In this document: positions 1 through 11,324 of the stretch, one piece after another
How the letters are laid out: the number at the start of each line of letters is the position of its first letter
How positions within the stretch are numbered: the first letter of the stretch is position 1
Source: Anisus vortex
Lineage: Eukaryota > Mollusca > Gastropoda > Planorbidae
Direction of reading: 5' to 3'
Assembly: GCA_949126835.1 (NCBI GenBank)
Contig: OX421507.1
Location: 12,528,852 to 12,592,851 of the forward strand
Length of the DNA: 64,000 bases
Made by a program: the position numbers and the translations under genes
The notes under the pieces: generated by a model
What the model was told of the DNA's origin: nothing
What the model saw: only the letters and a program-made list of their open reading frames with translations
Database searches by the model: none

Positions 1-3000
1 CATAATTGAGGATTTTTTTTAATTTGGGGATTTAAAAATACAAACTAAATTAAAGTTTAGTACTTCTGCGCGCTACCAGTACAGGCAGGCGAATTACTAG
101 ATAATGTAAGGCGAAAGGTGTTTTATTTAAGTTGTCTTAGAAAATAGGAAAGTTTGCCCTAACACTACTCAGTTTCTCCTCGCCAAAGGCACTTTAATGA
201 GGGCAGAGAATTTGTTTTCGCATAGGGCGTCAAAAACCATAGAGCCGGTCCTGTATACTTCTGTAATTGTAAAACTCTTTGATTCAACTGAAAAACAAAT
301 CGCCCATGGGATTGAAGGTCAAGTGGCCGAAAAAGAAAAAAGGAAGGTAGAGGGAGAGAGGGTTAAAATCCCGTCGCCTCGCTGCTTTAAAGTTTTCAGT
401 TAAGATGCACTCCCGTCGTGCCAACGCGTTCATGCAGCTCGAGCATAGAACGGTGCTAGAGTGATCCTTAAAAGCGTTGGCCCTCTAAAGGGATCCATGA
501 AAGCGTATAAGAGGGATCCATGAAAGCGTATAGAGTGATCCATGTAAGCCGCATAGAGTATAGAGTGATACATGGACTCGGAATGTCTAATTAGTAAGTA
601 GTTTGTTGCAGTTGTTTACTTCTGCGACACTGGCTCGGTATTTAAAGAAACTCTAAACAAACAAACAAACAAAAACTCACAAAGAAAAACAGATGACTCA
701 CACTGGTGAATCTGATACTAGCTTCTCGTTCCCTCACCCACCCATTCCCCTCTCCCAATTATTAGACTTTCACGGCCTCGCTCCAGGTAAATTTAAAACA
801 AAACAACATGATTCTTGGTTGTCCATAAAAAAAGAAGGAGGAAAAAAGCAAAGGAAAAAAACCTGATAGTTTAGAAATATTGACCGGGGGAGGGGGGAGG
901 GGGTTTCTGGTACCAAAATAATATCGCAGAAGTTAAGAGAAAGATTAAAAATAAAACGAAAACCCACTAGTCTGGTACACCACTGTATATGTGAGTGAAC
1001 TGACCTAGTTTTCAAGTATTGCACATGCATAACATTTATCATTAGGCCTACAGGTTTTCTTTTTACGCAATTGTTACAGGTTGTTACTCTTTAACCGAGC
1101 GGTTCTCAATAGCTTTTTGTTGTTGTTGTTATTTTGGAACCATTAGGCCTAACCGGGGCCGCATTATGACCCTGAGAGGCCCTAAGCTCTAAAACGATTC
1201 CATTGCCTCTCCCGCTTTATAAAAGTATTTTAAAAGATAAAACGATAATAAATCCTAAAATCCAATTTTATAAATGCACTAAAACAAAACGTACAGTAAT
1301 ATGTTTTGTTGTAATAATATAGCCTACCAATTTCTTCCACATTTTATATATGGAAAATGTTCTCCTACTTTTAAACATTGCTAATTCATTGTTAAAAAAA
1401 GAATTGTATTTAATATAGGATCCCCTTTTCTGCCTAACTTGGCTTGGCTGAACAATTTGCACTATTAAATTAGGTCAAAGGTTATGATAAATTCATCTTA
1501 TGAACAAATCCCACGGTGGCCCATTCCTCTATTAGCTTTAACCCTTCCTGTACCGACCTACTTTCTATCTATGATCTTCAGTCCCGCTATATACGCGCCC
1601 GGGACTGTAAGGGTTAATGGATAAGCCGACCTCATTTTGTACGTGCGATAGTTGTCTATTGTACGCAGACCGTTGTTATATATTAATTTGTACCCATAGA
1701 TCTAGAGCACCCCTCCCTACCCGCTTAAATGCTTTTTTTTTCTAAATGACAAATAGCCTAGGCTAAAGTAGGCTACACCATGCTCATTAAGTAGGCCTTC
1801 TGATACGCGGAATAAAAATTATTATTATAATTATCACAATATGTTGTTTTTATAATCACAAAAAAAGACATAATATAAGCCTACATTGCACAACATGACT
1901 ATTTAGTATTCCTAATTAATAATTATATTAGTTTTTTTGCTGCGCACAATACCCACCACGCTGATCTATACAGGCCTACGCTATTGTATAAATAGGTCTA
2001 ACGGCGTTCATAATATTGATGATAATTTCAATAACGTAAACACGTAAACGTGGGTTGAAAAAAGGTAAGTCCTTGTTTTAGTTTGCTGGGATAGAGGTCC
2101 GATTTCGAATTAATTTGTTAAGATAAAGAAGCCCTAAATGAATAAATAATTATACATGAATAATAGAAATATAGGCCTACAATATGCAGACCGAACCCTT
2201 CTAGAGCAACATGCTATGCACATATAATATCATTATTAGTGAGTAATTATAGTTTTACAAACTGGTGGTCAGTTGCATTGTGCTAGTATATCTCAGTATA
2301 TAGAGTTAGAGTTTAGCTGTTCCTGTTGTTGTTACACTAGCAGATTTGGGGTCAGCATTGAGAGTCCTTAACTCCAATCAGTATTTAAAAACAAAATTCT
2401 CTGAGTTCAATGGGTAGTGAAAAACATCCACAAATAAAATTAATTTTAACCACCTACGTGTGCTGCTGGTTAAAATGAAGACGTTTCACACATACATATG
2501 TGTGTGCATATTCCTCGGAGTTGAACACAAGTCCGAATACCTGCGGATAATTGATGTCTAGCATAGTTAAATCTTTGTTCTCTAAACAAGAATGACCAAT
2601 TGTTTTTTGTGCATCACACAATTTGTGGCAATAACAGTAACTTATCTGTTGTTTGTTTCGTTTTTTGTTTTAAATTTAATATTAACTTTTTAAGCCACAT
2701 ATTACTCACATACCTCAGTTTGTTTGTCCCCTGTAAAGGTGAATAAATGCAATCGGACCGAAAAAAACAATTCCGAATGGGCGAATCGATCAAACGATAG
2801 CATTGGGTTTCAATCTGATGCTCTTTTATCCCTTTAACTTTAACAAAAAAGTAATTATCTAACCTTGAAAGAAAGCCATTAACCTAAAAATAACTTGTAT
2901 TTTACCAATATTTTAACACCATGCTAAGGTTTAGATTGCTGATGCTGAAATCAATTAGCTTTATTTTAAACCTAAAAAATTTTTTTTCCTAAATAATATT

Positions 3001-4600
3001 TTCATGTCTGGTTTTTATTTGGAAACATTAAAATTATTCTAAAGACAGATCTATATTAAGGTGTTAACAGATGTAGATTATGCATTGTGTTGGCATCATT
3101 ATACCTTTGATAATTATTTTAAGTTTATATCAATTAATTTAAATATTAATTTATGGCCATTTTATACTGTTGTACATTGTTTAACCATGGCTTTCAATGG
3201 AAATGTTTATAAACTTGTTGCGTCATTGTTTTGACTAGCCGTCTACACGGTCAGTACTACGAAGTTATTTTTTTTTAATTTAATTATTGAGATTAAGAAT
3301 ACATTTTGCGGCATGCAAATGTTTGTTCGAAATATTAGTTTTTCAATAGTTTCGGACGAAAGTGTGAATCAGTTAAGAATGTGTCTACCACAGTCCTCCC
3401 ACCCCTCCCCCTTTTTTCAGTAGATAAAAAAATTGCCACTTTTACCGTTGTCATTTTTACTTCACAGACAATTATTATTACGAGAAGCCTTATTATTTTT
3501 TTAAACCGTTGTAACGTTTAGCCTTAAAGTATTTATTTTTTTCAGTGCCATTTTTACAATAGTAACACCACCATGATGACTATGTTTTGTTATGTAATGT
3601 GGGATGAAGTGTTTTGCTATTTACATAACGATATGTCGCGTGACTATAATTTTGCCATTGTGACCATCATTTCCGGAATTATTTGCGTGTGTATCTTTGT
3701 TTCTTTAATCAATTAATTTCCCTTTTCTCTATTTGTATTCAGAAGTCGATATCTGTTTTCAAATATTATTTTAAAAAAAGAACAACAACAAATAAATTTG
3801 GCTTTCTTATCTCGGCATTATCAGGCCATTCATTATTTCAGCTAACATGACTCTTTGTAGTTACAGTCGGGAAGGGGTGGTGGTACAGTAGTGCAATCAT
3901 TTTCCCCACAAATTTACTAGAAATATATTTAAAAAAAAATAGAACACACTCAAACAGCTAATTCTGTTTTACTCACAACCCTCTTGTTGTGAGTTGTTGT
4001 TTTTTTCAAAATGAATTTGTATACGTTCCCTGTAAAAATGTGTTCAGATGACAAAGGAAACTAGATATAGATCAGTGTGGTTCGTTGTAATCAGTTATAA
4101 ATACAGAATCCTGACTATTTTTCAAATGTTTGTTTTTTATATTTTCATGCACGACGATAACTTAACATAGAAGTTTTCGTATAGACTTGGTACTTGCCCA
4201 AAGGGGGAACTTATATAAAAGCGTATCTTGTAGGCCATGTCATCAAAGAGTCATTTCCCTACGCCTATCCTCCTGCGCCTATGCAGGGCTTATAAGTTTA
4301 TAAAGACGTGAACATTGTTGTTTATCCTGACTTTTTCCGGCAATTACCCATCTCAAGCTTATCCATGAAGCTTCTCATCAACTTTTCTAAGGCTTATCCA
4401 TGGATCCATTTCCTCTCGGCGATTCAAGACTGTGGGACTGTTTAGCTTGTCTGGCTGAAATGAAGGGAAAGGGGAGGTGACCAACAAAAATATAATCTAA
4501 CATACAAACATTTTAAAACTTTGTGGGTTAGTGTAGTCCAAGTTCTGTTACGTAACGCTGACCAGCCCTAAGATGTACCGTGGCATTTTAACTTGTAGAT
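1..4600. other. Intergenic AT-rich DNA, no gene seen
   Basis: There is no open reading frame with domain-like composition and no exon with paired splice signals that I can support. The stretch holds homopolymer runs, scattered AGGCCT motifs and a short direct-repeat cluster near 484-575. A weak 'gcggttctcaatag' motif near 1099 resembles the end of the hAT element at 15.6 kb and may be a relic. The noncoding 5' exon or exons of the gene at 7375 could lie anywhere upstream and are not identifiable here. Confidence 0.6.
484..575. repeat. Short degenerate direct repeats (GATCCATG..AGCGTATA)
   Basis: The unit 'gggatccatgaaagcgtata' occurs twice, followed by diverged copies ('gtgatccatgtaagc', 'gtgatacatgg') joined by 'tagagtatagagtgat'. 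Period and phase drift, so this is a small decayed tandem cluster. A related 'agtatagatagagtgatc' string recurs near 4846. Confidence 0.6.
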
Positions 4601-5035
4601 ACAGTTTACACACACTTAATCTCTGAACGTGGCCTCGATGGGGGGACAAAGGAAACACAATCATTACACTATTAGCACATTGACGCGCTGTGAGTGGACT
4701 GTGGTGATGACTCATTCGGCCGTCAAGGTCACTAGGGTAGGCCTACTTATCTTATATATTACAGACGCCTCTCCTATAAAGGAGTACTTTCCCTTGTCCA
4801 ATCGTCCAGACGTTGGACGGTCTGGGCTCTTGACTCGTGGCACGGAGTATAGATAGAGTGATCTACCTAGCCTACGTTTCGGATCGGCGATTACAGTATT
4901 TACAGCGCGTGTAAGAACTAGGGCCTAGGCTACATTGATTCTATAAGTAAGTCTAGGTTATGTCTTTTACACATTGAATTGAATTAATTAATTATTAAAT
5001 CATAATATTTATATGAAATACATTAGTAAATATTA

Positions 5036-5226
5036 GATAGATAGATGATGGATAGACTAAGATATATCTAAATGTATGAATTTATGACTTATAACTTATA
5101 ACTTGTCTTATGATAGACATAATAGTACTAATAGATACATTAATAGATGAATACCTAGATAGGCCTATATTAGATAGATATGGCCTACATTGATAGATAG
5201 ATAAATAGAATAATAGATAGACAGAA
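5036..5226. repeat. GATA/TAGA-rich simple repeat tract
   Basis: Tetranucleotide TAGA/GATA blocks ('tagatagatagatgatggatag', later 'gatagatagataaatag' and 'gacagaaagatgg') are interleaved with AGGCCT motifs. It is an imperfect microsatellite. Confidence 0.7.
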
Positions 5227-5956
5227 AGATGGACAGACAGTCGTCTGATATGCAGACTCTGTTTAAGGCCTATACAACACAGTTGTCTAGTGAGTCAGGT
5301 AGGCCTAGGCCTACTAAAAAAGTAGACAATAGCCAATGGATCATTCTATATCTATTAGGCCTACTTAGAGAGGTTATAATTTTGTTCTCCTAATTTGACA
5401 CTATCACCAGCAAGTAGAAAATATTAAAGCTCTATCAAAATTAAGCTTTCTTTTTTTAAAATATTAAACCCAAACGTTGTTTTTTTGTTACATATATAAT
5501 ACATAATGTAGGCCCTATATCATACTATATGATCGTGTGTGTCGGTTTCGAAACCAATGTGATCAAGTTTTTTTTTAATAACAATGAAAACAACAATTAT
5601 AGTTTATAGACACCTTGTTCTAACTATTAACTATAGGCTCATGTCGTTAGCCTATACTCCTATAGCCCTATAAATGGCTATGATGCCTAGGCCTATCCTT
5701 TCTGAATATTTCATTATTTATTATTTACAAATAGTCCTATACGAGTAGTTCTATATGTAGAACTACATTAGGCCTCATTGCTTCTCCTCAGTCTCCTCTC
5801 ACTTCTTTTGAATATAATTTGTTCATTTTGATTTGAAGATCTAAGCAATATTTATAAATGCTTTAAAAATCTTTTGTGACCAAAGAGAGCGCATCAAATT
5901 TCAAACAGAAACCAAAAGAACTAGTCTACACTTTATGATTCAATGCCTGTAAAAAA

Positions 5957-6013
5957 AATATTTACGAACAGACTTTTTGATAAAAATATTTACGAACAGA
6001 CTTTTTGATTGAA
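5957..6013. repeat. 28-bp tandem duplication
   Basis: The string 'aatatttacgaacagacttt' and its flanks occur twice with a 28-bp period, nearly without mismatch, indicating a recent local duplication. Confidence 0.8.
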
Positions 6014-6884
6014 TAATCGCATCAGGGGAAGCAATTTAAAATTACGCAATTCAACCGTTGATATTTTCCCCTTACGTTGCCCCCACTGTTTTCACAAGAT
6101 CTAGACTAAATCTAATTTAACATTAATTATTACACGACCATGACCTAATTTTTTTTTAAGTTACTCTGCATTACATCACGACTGGCCAGGAATGCTCTTG
6201 ACAACAATAACACTAACACATTTTGTTAACTCGGTATCAAATTCATATAGAAACATTTAACTTTTTTGGCTTGCGCTTTGCTATTATAGTGCGGTTGGGT
6301 GTGGTTTCTTTCTTACCTTGTGTTTCAACCGAAGCCCAAATTCTGACACATGTAGCTAGCTTTTCATTACCAACGCTTAGCGTTACAATGTTTTTTGTTG
6401 TTTTTTTTTGCATGAAACTTTGAGGAGAGGTGGGGGTGTTAGGGGAAAGAAAGCAAAATAACCAACGAATCTAAAGGGACATAAAGTTATTATTAAACAT
6501 AACAAGTGAAATATTTTTCATATTACTATCATTATTAGGCCACCACACAGGCCTATTCTTTAGCAGGCATATTTGACCTAACTATGCAAATAAATAAAAT
6601 TTTCATGCAAGAAAAAAAGGAAAGGACGATATGTAGCATAGGTTTAACACAGAGATGTGAAACAGGTGGTACGAGGGCCACAACACGGCACGCCTAGCCT
6701 TTTTTTTTTTGTGAGGGCTTCCCCACATAGATTTTAAAGGCGATCTTTATAATTATCATGTATAGTAGGTTATGTCCTGGGTTTGAATCCTGGTGAAGGC
6801 TATGATTTGTGCCCGGATCTAGATGGTGTCCTTTAGTGTACCCACCTACGAATTACCCAGCGGTACGAATTACCCACTTCTCCC

Positions 6885-7120
6885 CTACTACAGACGCTCC
6901 TTCTATAAAAAAAGATTATTTCGTCCTACGCTCATCCGTGGCCCGAGACTAGTCTTGCATTTTTATTAATGTTTTGATGTTAAGTTACTGGTTTTTCTGG
7001 TTTGTTCAGGCAACCCATTCTATGTCCGAATGTCACTCGGGAAGAAAGAGTACTTAGGCTATATGCATTTGTTCTCGCATAGGGGATAAGGAAAGTGTTT
7101 TTTGTCTTTATGTTTATCTG
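6885..7120 (+). repeat. Dispersed repeat copy, family shared with 63005-63230
   Basis: The order 'tcctacgct', 'atccgtgg', 'atgttaagtta', 'tggtttgttcaggc', 'atgcatttgt' recurs in the same order and orientation near 63028-63195. Weaker partial similarity is seen at 4760-4850 and 195-235. There is no coding potential and no terminal structure, so the class is unknown. The copy lies just upstream of the exon beginning at 7372. Confidence 0.5.
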
Positions 7121-7374
7121 AGCTTTGCAACAGGTTGTTATTGGGTTGTATTTCTATTATTACTACTTTACTCTTTGCCCTTCTGTCCTCTAGTGTCGCT
7201 TAGAAAATTTACGATAAATAATAACTACAAATAACTAAGCCGAAAGATTTATAGAATGTGTAATCACACACCAGTGGGGAAAATTAGATACAACTATATT
7301 GTGATTAGCATATAGAGGTCTACAGTATCCTTAGTAAAAGACAATCCTTAATTTTTTTTTTCTTATTGCAGATC

Positions 7375-10182
7375 ATGGGGGCAGCGCAAAGTAAGAAAAA
7401 ACGAAAAGAAAGGAAAAGAAGGAAGAGATTTCAGCCGGGTCATCTCAATTTCTACATGCCCAGGAGTGCTAGTGTTGATTTCATCCGGACTCATAGCCTA
7501 GCACTCACGTCCTGCCCGCACTGCCAAGGCGGAAACGCTGTAGGTGGCAGCAGCGCTGTTTGGGGACTGCTTCACAAGCCTTACCCTTGCTCTTGCAGGG
7601 CCGGACGTCTGGTTGAAGAAGAGCTGGATGAAACGGACGGCTATCAGTCTTGTCCCAGCTATTCCACTTCTAACTGCTTCCTCTCGTCCGCCGGTCACCT
7701 GGGCGTGACGTCATCGCGCGGAGGCTTAGACATGGAGAGGAGCACGATGTCCCTGAACAGAAACTTGAAAGTCATGAATACTAGAATTGTCCAGTCTAAG
7801 AGCTCGGAGTTTTCGGAGCTTCTGGACATTTTGAAGCGATACGAAGACCGAAAAAGAGAACTGTCTTCGATCCTTGCACCTCAACCGACAAGAGAGAATA
7901 GCGAAGTTAATAGAAATGGACCCGTCCAAGCTTTGATAGCAGTATCGGATGGCTCCATTGAGCCACGGGAATCGTCCACATCGGTAAAAGTCTCGACGAA
8001 TAGCTGCGCCAAAAAACCAATCACCATATTGGAAGATGAAGAGTCGAGGCTCGCCAGGTGGCAGAGACAAAAGCAGATGGCACAGCAGCTGCGGACACTC
8101 CGCAAGCACATTCAGCTACAAGAGGCGTCCCAGCAGAAACTGCCAATTCCTTTTCTGAGCGAGTCTTCGGGAGAAAAGCTCGGCACGCCAGACCAGCTCC
8201 TCACTGCTTCCGCTTCTGAGAGTACGCCTAAGCGGGCATTCGAAAATACTCACCGAGTGAACCGAAGCAAATTCGCGAAGATGAGCAATTACAAATATTT
8301 AGACAATCACCCGGTTCTGTCGAAGCTTCAGAACGAACAGAACAACCGGTTGGAGAGTATGGAGAGGCGGATGAATGAGATTCGTATTAGTGCAATGCAA
8401 GAGGCAGAGAGGAGAAAGTTCGCAGAGATATTCCCAGCAAAACAGGACAGTACTCAGACGGAAAGAATGATGCAAGAAGCTAAAGAAACTCTGGAGAAAA
8501 TAAAAGAGGAAAAGAAGCGGAAAAGGGAAGAAGCTCGGACAAATGAAAACCGTGAAAACCAAAGCACCTCGATGACAGACGATAGCGGGGCGAGAACTGT
8601 GGATGATTCAGGGGAGGTCATTCCTGTACATATTCAAACAGACGTCGTCCACAGTCAAGTTGATAGGATCAGCGTTGAAGAGCAACAGACAGTATCAAAA
8701 ACTGAACATACGGAAGCAAAGCCGAATAACCAGGCGAAGAAAGCAGACTGGCTAAACAACGCATGGCCAAATATCAACTTGGGTAAGTGAAGTCAACTAC
8801 ATAATAAACTGCCAGCATTTATTTAAGTTAAAGCTTTAACCTTAAAAATAATTATGTTAATGAGTTACTGTTTTTAGTAAGTAGGCTACTACTAGCTACT
8901 TAGTTAACTTAGCAAGGCCTATTACTATTACTAATAGTAGGGCCTAGATACTAGATCTAGAATCTAGGCCTATTTCATACTAGACTATATGTTTTTCTTA
9001 GAATTTAGACTTCATATAGTTTATATTAATAGCCTAAATAAAAGTAAATTACTAAAATGTTATTGATGATTATTTAATTGGCACAGGAACAATTAAACTG
9101 AGATTTATACCATTGACCATTGTCATTGTAGACCTACTATCAGTCATATTATACACTTGTACCTTGCAAAGTGTGTTGAATTTTCAAGTTATATTGCTAT
9201 TATTCAATTAAGAAGCTGTATTTGTTACAATAATGCTGTAAAAAGTGAATGTTAAATTTATAATGAAATCAAAGAGAGTTCTATTTCTCTCAACTTATAA
9301 CAAGGTAGTTTGGTCATCTTTTCAATTTGATTCAGATTTCTTCCTTTCTTTTCTTTTTTAATCTACTCCTTGATTTCTTTTTAGTTTTGACTTTTTGTAT
9401 CAGTAAAAATGGTATTGATGCCATTAAAAAGTAATAATTCAAGGAAAATAACTGCTGACATTTTGATTCTTTAAGTTAATGAAAAAAATAATATATCAAG
9501 AGGTGAAAAAAATAATATATCAAGAGTAGCATCTAGAGACTTAGGCTAATTGTTCAGACTAGACTGACCCAAAAGAATGGTATGTCGATTTAAGGAAAGT
9601 TAGACTTAATAACTTCTTTATGAAAATTTCATGTGATTAGCAAGAAACATTTGATAAACCAGAAACATTTGATACCATTACCATGCCTCTCCCCCCTTCC
9701 TTTACCACCACATTGGGACACAACAAAAGTAATAAATTTTGAGTTTTATACTAAATTTAATCCTAAAATATATTTAAAATTGCAACTAGCTTTTGCTTGG
9801 CTTGTAATTTTTTAACACAACAGCTTTGCTTTTTTTTTTCAAGCTTTCGGCAAAGGCTTAGAATTCCCCCCCCCCCCCCCCCAAACAAACCTGGCAATGC
9901 TGACAAAGACAAGGCTATAACATCAACAATTACATGGTTTAGTTTACATTATGTGCCAACTCAGAAGGAAAACTGGTTCTTTCAGATTAACTCAATGCCT
10001 TCTTTATCAGTACAATTTTGTTTGTTACAGATCAACCACTGACTTGGCTTGTGCTTCCATTTTTGCTCTTCCCTCTGATACTTCGCATGCTGCTATGCCT
10101 GATCTTCAACACGGGCAACACCGCTGGACATGCCACAGACAGTAGAAGCACTAGCCACAGAGAAACCAAGCCGAAGAGATGA
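7375..10182 (+). CDS. Unrecognised protein with N-myristoylation-type start and C-terminal membrane anchor (2 coding exons)
   Basis: Coding exons are 7375-8782 and 10031-10182, giving 519 residues. An acceptor (poly-T then 'ttattgcag', ending 7371) precedes the ATG by three bases, so at least one noncoding 5' exon lies upstream. The donor 'ttgg|gtaagt' (8783) and acceptor 'tttgttacag|atc' (10030) join in phase 1. The protein begins MGAAQS (Gly2, Ser6), a typical N-myristoylation context, followed by basic residues 7-18. Cysteine pairs occur at C47/C50 and C72/C74. Charged, probably coiled-coil segments lie near 222-255, 325-350 and 362-395. Exon 2 encodes one hydrophobic segment (about 473-495, 'LTWLVLPFLLFPLIL...') and a short basic tail. 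Composition and clean splicing argue for a real gene; I do not recognise the family. Membrane attachment at both ends is inferred. The role is unknown. Confidence 0.8.
8783..8790 (+). promoter_or_regulatory. Splice donor overlapping an in-frame stop
   Basis: The exon-1 donor reads 'ttgg|gtaagtga'. If the intron is retained, translation adds Gly-Lys and stops at TGA (8788-8790). Retention would therefore give a product lacking the exon-2 hydrophobic anchor. The sequence shows this directly; use of such an isoform is inference. Confidence 0.6.
9481..9526. repeat. Short tandem duplication in the intron
   Basis: 'gaaaaaaataatatatcaag' occurs twice in succession about 25 bp apart, within the intron 8783-10030. 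Nothing else is evident in that intron apart from the poly-C run near 9866. Confidence 0.7.
9866..9882. repeat. Poly-C run (17 C)
   Basis: This is an uninterrupted C homopolymer in an otherwise AT-rich intron. Its length may be uncertain in the assembly. Confidence 0.8.
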
Positions 10183-11026
10183 GCTCCTACAGTCTAAATG
10201 TTTGAAAAACCCTGCAGCACTGCAGAAACTGTTTCACTTACTGCTTTGTAAACTGATTTGTGTGTGTCTTTGTAATTTTGTTGTTCTTTTTTTGTTTAGT
10301 TATTTTCTGCCTAAACAAGCTTTTTATACCACAATGAAGAGTATAGTGTTAACAATGAAGATCATGCTGACATTATGGCCTCAGACATATAGTTTGTAGT
10401 TGATAGACTTATTTAGTTGGCTTCAATTGGACATTGACATTCTTACATGTTAATATGTATAGATATATATTTGTAAATAATGGTCATTCATTTTGATTTT
10501 TATTTAAAATTCCCGGTGTACCAGAAGCATTAAAAAATGTTGTTTTCATTCCATTTGAATTAAAATAATGTCTTCTAAGTCAAACTAAAGTATTACCTGT
10601 TAAGTACGGTAACTAAAATTATATTATGGGGAAGAAGAAATATTTCGTTTAAAAAATATCCACAATCAAATATTAAATCCATGCCATACATTTTCTTTTT
10701 TGCATGAAAATAGTATTGTTAATAATATGTTAAAAATATGTTTAAAAAATGGTTATGTTTATGATAAGAAGGCTTGCCATTCTTGAAAATAATTAAGCTA
10801 AACAAAGTGTAGGCATACATACTAAAGTGTAAATGTATACATTTTAAGTTTTTTAATTCACGTTTTGGTTAATTCAAATTAATTATATGTTTTTTTCAAG
10901 ACATTTTTTGTTTTTAGTCAAAAACATCATTATGATCAGGAGTGACTGACTATATACAACACCTGAGCTATGCATATTAACTGGAGTGAGTGTGCTCTCT
11001 ATGATCCCAATATGTGATGAGAGGAT

Positions 11027-11324
11027 AAAGTACCTTCTTGTGTTGTTGATGGTTGATGTTAATTAGGCTCTATCAGTTGAAAACACATAACTAGGAGCTC
11101 TTCAGCATTTTTAGGTTAAGATTTAAGAAGTGGTCGACTTGAATATTTACCACTTAGAAGGAATTTCATTCTTTGCAAATACTTAAAAAATGCACCAGTT
11201 CAGAACTGTTTCCGAGTTTCCCAGAGGATGAGTAGTAAAGAGCATTATAATAATGCTAATTGTAGCCTAACTTTGGAACTAAGTTAAAAGGATATCAACT
11301 TCCGCCAACGCAAGAAGGTACTTT
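11027..11324. mobile_element. Possible MITE with 19-bp inverted ends
   Basis: The left end 'aaagtaccttcttgtgttg' matches the reverse complement of the right end 'caacgcaagaaggtacttt' with one mismatch. The interior of about 260 bp is AT-rich and noncoding. I could not identify a convincing target-site duplication, so the class is unassigned. Confidence 0.45.

Noticed and set aside
7498..8562. Minus-strand ORFs of 66-127 codons opposite the first gene
   Set aside because: They are antisense shadows of a long sense coding exon; no splice or motif support.
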